This document shows, piece by piece, positions 50,620 to 57,886 of a DNA stretch of 64,000 nt. The stretch is from CAWJFJ01 sp963800065 (GTDB taxonomy: Bacteria > Actinomycetota > Acidimicrobiia > Acidimicrobiales > UBA8190): assembly GCA_963800065.1 (NCBI GenBank), contig CAWCZO010000002.1:304733-368732 (forward strand). The letters are read 5' to 3'. Within the stretch, counting starts at the first letter, position 1; each line of letters opens with the position of its first letter. Below the pieces are notes generated by a model that was not told the DNA's origin, did no database searches, and worked only from the letters and a program-made list of their open reading frames with translations. A program made the translations under genes and the position numbers.

Positions 50620-51786
50620 TTGAGCGTATTGGTTGTCGGAGCGGGCAGGTCGGGGACCTCAGCTCTGACAGCGGCTCTTGAGGGCATGGGGCTCTATGTG
50701 GGTCCACAGGCCGGCTTGGTCGGGCCCTCACCTCAGAATCCTGAGGGATTTTTCGAGCTACAGGCGGTTGCCAATCTCAATGAAGAACTTCTGGACCATC
50801 TCGGGGGAGCTTGGGACTGCCCACCCGATATCTCAGAGGGTTGGCTCGCCGATCCCGGGATTGCCGAATTCATCGGCCGCGCCCAAGAGATCGTGATCGC
50901 GTCGTACGGTCAGAGGCAATTCGTTCTCAAGGATCCCCGGCTCGCTCTGCTGCTTCCATTCTGGCGACGGGTATTGCTCGACCGGTGTTGTGTCGTCATG
51001 ATCGTTCGCGATCCCGCGGCGGTCGCCTGGTCTCTCTCGCTCAGCTTCGGATGGTCGGCAATAGCGAGCCTGACTCTGTGGTCAACCTACAATCGATCAG
51101 CGATCGCGGGACTCTCGGGCCTACCGGTCCACGTGTGCTCCTACGACGATCTCCTTGAAACGCCCGTTGAAGTCCTCACATCCATCAACGCGAGCCTGCA
51201 CGACTGGGACGAGATCCCCAAAGACGCTGATTTCGACGCGGCGGTCGCCCGGATCAATCCCGGGCTCCGTCGAGATACATGGCCTCGAAGTCAGACGGAC
51301 TTCGTCACCCCTCCTGATGAATTCATCTCTCTGGCTGAAGCTCTCATGGAGAAAAGGGGTCGTCACGATTCTTTCGATTCGGGGAATCTTCCCGAGGCCG
51401 GACCCTGGCAGCGGGCGTTGCTCGAGGAACGACGAATCGGCGGTGTCCGACTACAAACGGCGCAATCCGTGATCGAGGCTCTTCGTGATGATTACGAGAC
51501 CCTGCAAACCGTGTCGAGTCAGTCGATCGAATCACTGAGCACCGCCGGCGAGGACCTGCGGACGGAATTGTCCGGCCTTCGAGCCGAATTGTCGAACCTT
51601 CGAGCTGAGTTGTCGGACACGCGAAAGGATTTGGAGAATGTCCGAACCGAATCAGAGGAGCGGAGAAATGAAGCCGATGCCGCTCGAAGTGATCTCGAAA
51701 GGCTGATGCACACCCGTACTTTCCGGTACACGTCGTGGCTTCGGGACAGATACGCGACCCTCCGTCGAGGGTTTGGGCTTCGCTGA
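50620..51786 (+). CDS. Sulfotransferase-like protein with coiled-coil tail
   Basis: A 388-aa protein. The N-terminal PAPS-loop-like VLVVGAGRSGTSALTAAL (5'-phosphosulfate site) and QRQFVLKDPRLALLLPFW with VVMIVRDPAAVAWSL (3'-phosphate site) mark the sulfotransferase fold. The C-terminal ~115 residues form a heptad-rich coiled coil (LRTELSGLRAELSNLRAEL). GC content is clearly lower (about 55-58% by eye) and codons differ from neighbours, suggesting separate acquisition. TTG 50620 has GGGGAGGAGG 8 nt upstream; TTG 50590 is an alternative. It would sulfate a cell-surface sugar. Confidence 0.78.
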   Translation: MSVLVVGAGRSGTSALTAALEGMGLYVGPQAGLVGPSPQNPEGFFELQAVANLNEELLDHLGGAWDCPPDISEGWLADPGIAEFIGRAQEIVIASYGQRQFVLKDPRLALLLPFWRRVLLDRCCVVMIVRDPAAVAWSLSLSFGWSAIASLTLWSTYNRSAIAGLSGLPVHVCSYDDLLETPVEVLTSINASLHDWDEIPKDADFDAAVARINPGLRRDTWPRSQTDFVTPPDEFISLAEALMEKRGRHDSFDSGNLPEAGPWQRALLEERRIGGVRLQTAQSVIEALRDDYETLQTVSSQSIESLSTAGEDLRTELSGLRAELSNLRAELSDTRKDLENVRTESEERRNEADAARSDLERLMHTRTFRYTSWLRDRYATLRRGFGLR

Positions 51787-51819
51787 CTTCGGCCCCGGCC
51801 ACCGGCAGATGGTTGAATG

Positions 51820-51897
51820 AGCTTTCGGGTGGAACGCTCGGATGGTGGTCGATCCCGTCTTCTCCGGTCCGACGTGCAGGAGCAACTCGGCAAGCAA
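51820..51897 (-). pseudogene. 5' fragment of a second sulfotransferase gene
   Basis: On the minus strand, TTG 51897 begins LAELLLHVGPEKTGSTTI followed by RAFHPK. HVGPEKTGSTTI is the PAPS-binding loop of the StaR-like/heparan type sulfotransferases (GxxKTGTT). After about 25 codons the similarity ends, where the 3' region of the plus-strand sulfotransferase begins. A promoter-like TGCCTAACATGG lies upstream at 51943-51932. It looks like a gene beginning cut off by the incoming 50620-51786 segment. Confidence 0.55.
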
Positions 51898-51931
51898 CGC
51901 CCCGCCTTCGCTGGGGGGTCTTGACCCCTTC

Positions 51932-51943
51932 CCATGTTAGGCA
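51932..51943 (-). promoter_or_regulatory. TGCCTAACATGG motif C (minus strand)
   Basis: An exact third copy of the motif, pointing left. It ends 34 nt before the start of the truncated minus-strand sulfotransferase fragment, matching the motif's role upstream of genes at 42061 and 45527. Confidence 0.5.
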
Positions 51944-51974
51944 GAGCGCCGGACTTTTCCGATGGCGACTTTGT

Positions 51975-51980
51975 TAGTTT
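51975..51980 (+). promoter_or_regulatory. -10 box for the 51988 gene (leaderless)
   Basis: TAGTTT ends 7 nt before ATG 51988. The neighbourhood TGTTAGTTTGTCGG closely resembles TGTTAGGTTGACGG before the 54622 gene. Confidence 0.45.
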
Positions 51981-51987
51981 GTCGGTC

Positions 51988-53643
51988 ATGGCATCACCGG
52001 CCCGCCTGGTAATCCGGGCCGTCGTGGCCGACGAAGAGGACGCCACGGCGGCGCCAACGAGCGTCAACGATCCGTCCCGGCGATGGTTCGGAAGGGTGGC
52101 GGACCCGAGGATCTGGATGCCGGCGGCCGTCGGCGTGGTGGCGCTGGCCTTCTGGCTCCCGTACTCGCTGCGGACCGGTTTCGTCTACGACGACTGGGCC
52201 AGTGCCGCCGGACAACATTTCCATGTTGCCCTCTTCACCAGTTACCGGCCCGGTTCCATCGTCTGGGAGGCGGTCGCCGTCCGTCTCTTCGGGACCGACC
52301 CCCTCTGGTACTACCTGTCCTCGGCCGTCCTCATGAGCGCCATGGCGGTCCTGGCCGTCCTCGCTCTGAACGGTCTGGGGTTCCCGCCCCTGGCCTCCGC
52401 CGGAGTCGGGCTCCTGCTGGTCGTGTCGTCGCTGGCCGACAGCCTGGGTCTGTGGTGGACGGCCAGCCAGATGAGCCTGGCCATGGTCCTCGGCCTGGCC
52501 GCTGTCACCGCCGGAACACGGTGGATGAACCGTCGCAGCCATGGCGGTATCTGGCTCGGATTGAGCGTGGCGTTGCTGGCGGCGGCCACGCTGACCTACG
52601 AGGCGGTGGCGGTGATCGTGTTCCTCCCGCTGGCGTTGATCGGCTTCAGCGGTGACCGCAAGCGCGTGCTGTGTTGGTCGGTCCCGGCCGTCGTTGTTGC
52701 CGCAGTGGCCGCCCTGTTCATGTTCGCCAGGGCCGTGGGCCCGAATCACAAGACGGCCAGGCCCGTAAGCCAGTATCCGGCCCGGATCCAGTCGCTCATC
52801 CACACCGGGACGACCACCTTCGTCCATCACCTGGTCGGATTCATCACCGGGGCCGACGCCCTCGTCGCGGGCGCCGTCGCCGTCGCCTGCTACGGCGTCT
52901 GGCGGGCGGCGGGGCGACCGGCGCCGCCACTCAGGACCGGCGCTTGGTGGATGGGGATGACCGGTTTCTTCCTGATCCTCGGGACGTATCTGTCGTGGGC
53001 CCCGTTCATCCCGGCCAACGACTACTACTCGCCCGACCAGTTCGGCATCGGGAACCGCGTCAACCTGCTGGCCCAGCTCTTCTTCCTCACCGCCGTGGTC
53101 CTCCTCCTTCTCTGTGTGGCCAGAGCGCTGGTATCGAGGCGGCGCGCCGGCGCCGTCGGGGTCGTGGTCGTGGTCGGTCTCTTCACCGTCGTGTTGGCCA
53201 GCTCTTATTCCCAGACGCACCAGGACCAGAGCGACTTTCTCTACGCCACCGCCCAGAGACAGCAGATCCTCGCCGACGTGAGACAGCTGCTGCCCCGGGT
53301 CGCAGACGGTGACGAGATACTCCTGGGCGGCTACCACCTGACGGCGTCGCCCCAGTGGGTCCCTGTCCTGTCCGCCTCGTGGGACACAACCGGGGCCCTC
53401 AGCCTCCTCTACGACAACGGGACGATCACCGCTCGGCCCGTCTCCGCCGCGCTCAGGTGTTCGGCCCACGGTTTGACGCAACCGGCGCTGGAGCAGGTGA
53501 GCACCGTGCCCTACCGCTTCGTCATCGTGGTGGACATCGCGACGCGGAGTGTCGAACGGATCTCCGGTCCGTCGGGATGCCGGGCGGCGCTGGCCACCGT
53601 GACCGCCAACCCGAACCCCGTCCTGGCCTCATCCCCCGCCTGA
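51988..53643 (+). CDS. Multi-pass membrane protein, GT-C-like
   Basis: A 551-aa integral membrane protein with roughly 11 hydrophobic helices. The first outward loop has VYDDWAS, an acidic pair placed like the catalytic DD/DE of GT-C glycosyltransferases that use lipid-phosphate sugars. The last ~130 residues are a soluble extracytoplasmic domain (SFSQTHQDQSD, LLPRVADGDEILLGGYHLT, ISGPSGC). I cannot name the family beyond GT-C-like. ATG 51988 follows a -10 box by 7 nt. It converges on the 54622 gene. Confidence 0.6.
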   Translation: MASPARLVIRAVVADEEDATAAPTSVNDPSRRWFGRVADPRIWMPAAVGVVALAFWLPYSLRTGFVYDDWASAAGQHFHVALFTSYRPGSIVWEAVAVRLFGTDPLWYYLSSAVLMSAMAVLAVLALNGLGFPPLASAGVGLLLVVSSLADSLGLWWTASQMSLAMVLGLAAVTAGTRWMNRRSHGGIWLGLSVALLAAATLTYEAVAVIVFLPLALIGFSGDRKRVLCWSVPAVVVAAVAALFMFARAVGPNHKTARPVSQYPARIQSLIHTGTTTFVHHLVGFITGADALVAGAVAVACYGVWRAAGRPAPPLRTGAWWMGMTGFFLILGTYLSWAPFIPANDYYSPDQFGIGNRVNLLAQLFFLTAVVLLLLCVARALVSRRRAGAVGVVVVVGLFTVVLASSYSQTHQDQSDFLYATAQRQQILADVRQLLPRVADGDEILLGGYHLTASPQWVPVLSASWDTTGALSLLYDNGTITARPVSAALRCSAHGLTQPALEQVSTVPYRFVIVVDIATRSVERISGPSGCRAALATVTANPNPVLASSPA

Positions 53644-53653
53644 TCGGGCGGGG
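53634..53653. terminator. Convergent terminator-like hairpin
   Basis: CCCCGCC (53634-53640) pairs with GGCGGGG (53647-53653) around TGATCG, spanning the stop of the GT-C-like gene and just short of the convergent stop. There is no U-tract on either strand. Confidence 0.45.
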
Positions 53654-53656
53654 AAC

Positions 53657-54622
53657 TCACAGGGCCCGGCGCTGCTCCTCGACCACCAGGCGGATGATGT
53701 CGCGCAGTCCGACGGTGGGCCGGAAGCCGACCAGCTCCCGGGCCCTCGTGGTGTCGGGGACGCGCCGGGCCATGTCTTCGAAGCCCTCCTCGTAGGCGTC
53801 CTGGTAGGCCACGTAGCGGATCTCGGAGCGCGAGTCCGTCTCCTGGCGGACGATCTCGGCGAGCTCCCGGATCGACACCTCGTCGTCGGATCCGAGGTTG
53901 AAGACCCGGCCGTGGGCATCGGGGTGGGCCAGCAGGGCGGCCAGGGCGCCGACGATGTCACCGACGTAGCAGAAGCACCGGGTCTGGCGGCCGTCGCCGT
54001 AGACGGTGATGGGCTCGTGGCGCAGGGCCTGGCCGACGAAGCGGGGGATGACCATGCCGTAGGCGCCGGTCTGGCGGGGACCGACGGTGTTGAAGAGCCG
54101 GACGATGACGGTGGGGAGGCCCTTCTCCTTCCAGTAGGTGTAGGCCAGGATCTCGTCGATGGCCTTGGCCTCGGAATAGGCCCACCGGCTCTTCAACGGC
54201 GAGCCCAAGATGCGGTCGTCGTCCTCGTGGAGCTGATCGGACCGGTTCTTTCCGTAGATCTCGCTGCTCGAGGTGACCAGGACCCGGGTCCCGTACCGGT
54301 TGGCCGTCTCGAAGACGATCTCGGAGCCCCGGATGTTGGTGGCCAGGCTCTGAAGCGGCTGGTTCACGATGAGATCCACCCCCACGGCGGCGGCCAGGTG
54401 GAACACGGCGTCGCAGCGCCCGACCACGTCGTCGACGGCGTCGGGATCGAGGATCGAGCCGAGGACGAGCTCGAAGTCGGCCCGGTCCAGAAGGTGGGCG
54501 ACGTTGGACCGACGGCCGGTGGAGAGGTCGTCCAGGGCGACGACCGAATGGCCTCCCTCCAGCAGGTGATCGGCCAGATGCGAAGCGATGAAGCCGGCGC
54601 CTCCGGTGACGAGGACGCGCAT
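53657..54622 (-). CDS. NAD-dependent nucleotide-sugar epimerase/dehydratase
   Basis: A 321-aa extended SDR: VLVTGGAGFIASHLADHLLEGG at the N-terminus, SSSEIYGKN and WAYSEAKAIDE (YxxxK) in the active site, then VGPRQTGAYGMVIPRFV and RCFCYVGDIVGAL. It is close to UDP-glucose 4-epimerase and UDP-glucuronate decarboxylase types; a decarboxylase would need further active-site analysis. The ATG (54622) is 6 nt after TAGGTT on its strand, so it is probably leaderless. It is the last gene of the glycan cluster. Confidence 0.8.
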   Translation of the reverse strand: MRVLVTGGAGFIASHLADHLLEGGHSVVALDDLSTGRRSNVAHLLDRADFELVLGSILDPDAVDDVVGRCDAVFHLAAAVGVDLIVNQPLQSLATNIRGSEIVFETANRYGTRVLVTSSSEIYGKNRSDQLHEDDDRILGSPLKSRWAYSEAKAIDEILAYTYWKEKGLPTVIVRLFNTVGPRQTGAYGMVIPRFVGQALRHEPITVYGDGRQTRCFCYVGDIVGALAALLAHPDAHGRVFNLGSDDEVSIRELAEIVRQETDSRSEIRYVAYQDAYEEGFEDMARRVPDTTRARELVGFRPTVGLRDIIRLVVEEQRRAL

Positions 54623-54628
54623 TCCGTC

Positions 54629-54634
54629 AACCTA
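54629..54634 (-). promoter_or_regulatory. -10 box for the 54622 gene (leaderless)
   Basis: Minus-strand TAGGTT ends 6 nt before the ATG. It shares the surrounding TGTTAG-TTG-CGG pattern with the 51988 gene. Confidence 0.45.
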
Positions 54635-54691
54635 ACAGCCACCCCGTTTCCAAAGAAGTCCTGCTGAGGTAGCCTGCGTCTCGCTGGAGTC

Positions 54692-54703
54692 GCATGAGTA
54701 TGC
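54692..54703 (+). promoter_or_regulatory. Candidate ArgR operator before argC
   Basis: GCATGAGTATGC has inverted GCAT/ATGC halves and CATGA-TAT similarity to ARG boxes. It lies just upstream of the argC -10, where ArgR binding would block RNA polymerase. Only one clear half-box pair is seen. Confidence 0.35.
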
Positions 54704-54712
54704 AGAAGGACG

Positions 54713-54718
54713 TATAGT
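54713..54718 (+). promoter_or_regulatory. -10 box of the arg operon
   Basis: TATAGT, a near-consensus hexamer, ends 8 nt before argC ATG 54727, giving a leaderless or near-leaderless operon mRNA. The -35 region (about 54690) is weak. Confidence 0.6.
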
Positions 54719-54726
54719 ATTGCGCC

Positions 54727-55740
54727 ATGAAGGTGGGGATCGACGGGGCCTCGGGATACGCGGGGGCGGAGCTGCTCCGCCTGTGCGCCGGCCATCCCGA
54801 GCTCGAGGTGGTGGTGGCCGGAGCCGACAGCCAGGCCGGGCAGCCGGTGGCCTCGCTCTACCCCTCCCTGTCGGGCGCGTACCGGACCCTGGCCTTCTCG
54901 AAGGTGGTGGCCGACGACCTCGACGGGCTCGACGTCGTGTTCCTGGCCCTGCCCCACGGGGAGTCCCAGCGCCTGGCCCCCGCTCTGGTGGGCCGGGTCG
55001 GGCTGCTCGTCGACCTGGCCGCCGATTTCCGCCTCCACGACCCCCACTCCTACCCGACCTGGTACGGCGCCGAACACGAGGCGCCGGGGTTGCTCGGCCG
55101 GTTCGCCTACGGCCTACCCGAGCTCTTCGGCCCCGCCCTCGAGGGGGCGGAGCTGGTCGCCGCGCCCGGCTGCTACCCGACGGCGGCCGCCCTGGCCCTG
55201 GCGCCGCTCGTCCGGGCCGGGATGGTGGCCGGTACCGGGATCGTGGTCGACGCCGCCAGCGGGACCTCGGGTGCCGGACGGACGCCGTCGCCGGCCATGC
55301 ACTTCGCCACGGTGGACGAGAACTTCACCGCCTACGGCCTGCTGAACCACCGGCACACCCCCGAGATCGAACAGGCGGTCGGGGCCGAGGTGCTCTTCAC
55401 TCCGCACCTGGCCCCCATGACCAGGGGGATCCTGGCCACCTGCTACGCCCGGCCCACCGGCCCGTGCACCACCGGGGACGTCCTCGGCCTCCTGGCCGAC
55501 GCCTACGGCGACGCCCCTTTCGTGGTGGTCTCCGAGGCCTCGCCGTCGACGAAGGCCACCCTGGGATCGAACGCCGCCCACCTCACGGCGCGCGTCGACG
55601 ACCGCACCGGCTGGGTCCTCGTCCTCTGCGCCCTCGACAACCTGGGCAAGGGCGCATCGGGCCAGGCCGTCCAGTGCGTCAACGTGATCAACGGATGGAA
55701 CGAGACGACCGGTCTGTCGACGGTGGGTGTCTATCCATGA
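54727..55740 (+). CDS. argC: N-acetyl-gamma-glutamyl-phosphate reductase
   Basis: The third step of arginine synthesis: NADPH reduction of N-acetylglutamyl phosphate. The 337-aa protein has the NADP loop GASGYAGAELLRL, FLALPHGESQ, and the catalytic cysteine in VAAPGCYPTAAALAL. Substrate block HRHTPEIEQ is near the C-terminus. It is the first gene of argC-J-B-D-F-R-G-H; its TGA overlaps argJ. The start is fixed by homology and the -10 spacing. Confidence 0.96.
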   Translation: MKVGIDGASGYAGAELLRLCAGHPELEVVVAGADSQAGQPVASLYPSLSGAYRTLAFSKVVADDLDGLDVVFLALPHGESQRLAPALVGRVGLLVDLAADFRLHDPHSYPTWYGAEHEAPGLLGRFAYGLPELFGPALEGAELVAAPGCYPTAAALALAPLVRAGMVAGTGIVVDAASGTSGAGRTPSPAMHFATVDENFTAYGLLNHRHTPEIEQAVGAEVLFTPHLAPMTRGILATCYARPTGPCTTGDVLGLLADAYGDAPFVVVSEASPSTKATLGSNAAHLTARVDDRTGWVLVLCALDNLGKGASGQAVQCVNVINGWNETTGLSTVGVYP

Positions 55741-56909
55741 GCGTCACCGCCCCGAAGGGCTTCGTGGCCGCCGGCCTGGCGTGCGGGATCAAGGCGTCGG
55801 GCGCCTTCGACCTGGCCCTGGTGGCCACCGACGACGGGCGCGCCGTCCCCGCCGCCGGCGTCTTCACCACCAATCTGGCGGCGGCGGCACCGGTGACGGT
55901 GAGCCGGGCCCACCTGGCGGCCACCGGCGGGGAGGCAGCGGCCGTGATCATCTCGTCGGGGAACGCCAACGCCGCCACCGGGGACCGGGGGGTGGCCGAC
56001 GCCGAGGGGATGTGCGCGTCGGTGGGGGAGGGGCTGGGCGTAGGCCCGGCCGACGTCCTCATCCTGCAGACGGGCCTCATCGGCATACCCCTCCCCATAC
56101 GACCCATCGAGGCCGGCATCCCCCGACTGGTGGCCGCCCGCGCTCCGGGGCGGCAGGCGGCCGAACGCGCCGCCACGGCCATCATGACCACCGACGTCGT
56201 CCGCAAGGAGGTCGTGGTCGACGGGGGCGGGTTCACCGTCGGGGCCATGGCCAAGGGCGCCGCCATGCTCGCCCCCCACATGGCCACCATGCTGGCCGTC
56301 CTCACCACCGACGCCGCCTGCGACCCCGCCATGCTCAAGAAGGCCCTGACCGGGGCCGTCGCCACCACCTTCAACCGGCTGACCATCGACGGCTGCACGT
56401 CGACCAACGACACCGTCGTGGTCCTGGCCAGCGGACGCGCCGGGCCGCCGGGGCATCCCGACGACCTGGGCCGCGCCCTGGGTGAGGCGTGCGGGACGCT
56501 GGCGGGGTTGATGGCGGCCGACGCCGAAGGGGGGTCCCGGGTGGTCCACGTGGTGGTGACGGGTGCCGCCTCCGACGACGACGCCCACCGCGCCGCCCGC
56601 CGGGTGGCGGACTCGAATCTGGTGAAGTGCTCACTGAACGGTGAGGACCCCTACTGGGGACGGGTGGTGAGCGAACTGGGCTCGGCCGGGGTCGCCTTCG
56701 ACATCGGGCGGGTGGAGATCGCCTACGGGGAGACGGTCGTCTGCCGGGGAGGGGTGGCCGCCGACCACGACGACAAGGCGGTCCGGGCGCACTTGGCGCT
56801 ACCCGCTGTCGAGGTCCGCTGCCATCTCGGTCTCGGCGGCGGCACGGCGGCCGTCATGACGGCCGATCTCGGTCACGGCTACATCGACGAGAACAGGACG
56901 ACGTCGTGA
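55737..56909 (+). CDS. argJ: Bifunctional ornithine acetyltransferase/N-acetylglutamate synthase
   Basis: It transfers acetyl from N-acetylornithine to glutamate, so the pathway recycles acetyl groups; some members also use acetyl-CoA. It belongs to the self-cleaving Ntn fold: KGAAMLAPHMATMLAVLTTDA holds the alpha/beta junction with the nucleophilic threonine in A-TML. C-terminal DPYWGRVVSELG and ENRTTS are typical. At 390 aa it is full length. ATG 55737 overlaps argC; its TGA overlaps argB's GTG. Confidence 0.95.
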   Translation: MSVTAPKGFVAAGLACGIKASGAFDLALVATDDGRAVPAAGVFTTNLAAAAPVTVSRAHLAATGGEAAAVIISSGNANAATGDRGVADAEGMCASVGEGLGVGPADVLILQTGLIGIPLPIRPIEAGIPRLVAARAPGRQAAERAATAIMTTDVVRKEVVVDGGGFTVGAMAKGAAMLAPHMATMLAVLTTDAACDPAMLKKALTGAVATTFNRLTIDGCTSTNDTVVVLASGRAGPPGHPDDLGRALGEACGTLAGLMAADAEGGSRVVHVVVTGAASDDDAHRAARRVADSNLVKCSLNGEDPYWGRVVSELGSAGVAFDIGRVEIAYGETVVCRGGVAADHDDKAVRAHLALPAVEVRCHLGLGGGTAAVMTADLGHGYIDENRTTS

Positions 56910-56965
56910 CCGGGCCGATGACGGGGCCGATGACCGGGTCGATGGCCGGCCTGATGACGGGGACG
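56906..56965 (+). repeat. Reiterated 12-bp start-codon repeat in argB
   Basis: Five 12-bp units of the form ATGACCGGGCCG (first with GTG) encode M-T-G-P/S/L/T repeats; each unit begins with an in-frame start codon. Copy-number change by slippage would alter only the N-terminal tail. Confidence 0.8.
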
Positions 56966-57886
56966 GTGGCGGCCGACGCGCCGGCGGCCAAGGCCGCCAT
57001 CCTCGTCGAGGCCCTGCCGTACATCCTGCGTTTCTGGGGCAAGATCGTCGTCGTCAAGTACGGCGGGAACGCCCGGGCCGACGACCCCGGTGCCGACGCC
57101 GCCGCCCTGGCCCAGTTCGCCGAGGACGTCGTCCTCATGCGCTCGGTGGGGATGCTCCCGGTGGTGGTCCACGGCGGCGGCCCCCAGATCGGATCGCTGA
57201 TGGCCCGCTTGGGAAAGGTGCCCGAATTCCGCGACGGGATGCGGGTCACCGACGCCGAGACCCTCGAGATCGCCCGGATGGTCCTGGTGGGGAAGGTCAA
57301 CCGCGAGATCGTCTCGGCCATCAACGTCCACGGTGCGCTGGCCGTCGGCCTGTCGGGTGAGGACGCCAACCTGATCACCGCCGTGGCCCGTCCCGGTCAG
57401 CTCGGCTTCGTCGGCGACGTGGAGGTGGTCGACCCCTCGCTCATCGAGCGCCTCCTGGCCCAGGGCCTCATCCCGGTGGTGGCCACCATCGCCGCCGACG
57501 CGGCGGGACAGGCGTACAACATCAACGCCGATGCCGTGGCCGGTGCCGTGGCCGCCGCCCTCGGGGCGGAGAAGCTGGTCTTCCTCACCGACGTCTCGGG
57601 TGTCCGCGCCGATCCCGACGATCCACAGACGCTGTTGCGGACGGTCTCGGTCGACGAGCTCGAGGCCATGGTGGCGTCGGGGGCGGCGACGTCGGGGATG
57701 GTCCCGAAGGTGGAGGCCTGCACGCGGGCGGTGCGGGCCGGGGTGTCGCGTGCCCACATCCTCGACGGACGCGTGCCCCACGCCCTGCTGCTCGAGATCT
57801 TCACCGACGAAGGGGTGGGCACCATGGTCTGCGCCGACGGGGGCACCGCAGTGCGCTCCGGTCCGACCGACGAGGACCGTCGATGA
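56906..57886 (+). CDS. argB: N-acetylglutamate kinase
   Basis: It phosphorylates N-acetylglutamate. Core motifs are VVKYGGNA, VVVHGGGPQIGSLM, NINADAVAGAVAAAL, and the C-terminal GGTSGMVPKVEA-like SGMVPKVEAC. The N-helix (KAAILVEALPYILRFWGKI) is the arginine-inhibited hexamer type. The first ~20 codons are five 12-bp repeats, each beginning with a start codon (GTG 56906; ATG 56918, 56930, 56942, 56954), so the exact start is ambiguous; ATG 56954 would suit family length. It overlaps argJ, and its stop overlaps argD. Confidence 0.94.
   Translation: MTGPMTGPMTGSMAGLMTGTVAADAPAAKAAILVEALPYILRFWGKIVVVKYGGNARADDPGADAAALAQFAEDVVLMRSVGMLPVVVHGGGPQIGSLMARLGKVPEFRDGMRVTDAETLEIARMVLVGKVNREIVSAINVHGALAVGLSGEDANLITAVARPGQLGFVGDVEVVDPSLIERLLAQGLIPVVATIAADAAGQAYNINADAVAGAVAAALGAEKLVFLTDVSGVRADPDDPQTLLRTVSVDELEAMVASGAATSGMVPKVEACTRAVRAGVSRAHILDGRVPHALLLEIFTDEGVGTMVCADGGTAVRSGPTDEDRR

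Noticed and set aside
54632..54640. A fourth copy of the TGCCTAACATGG motif (ACCTAACAGC)
   Set aside because: Only seven bases match and the orientation points into argC, which has its own TATAGT box.
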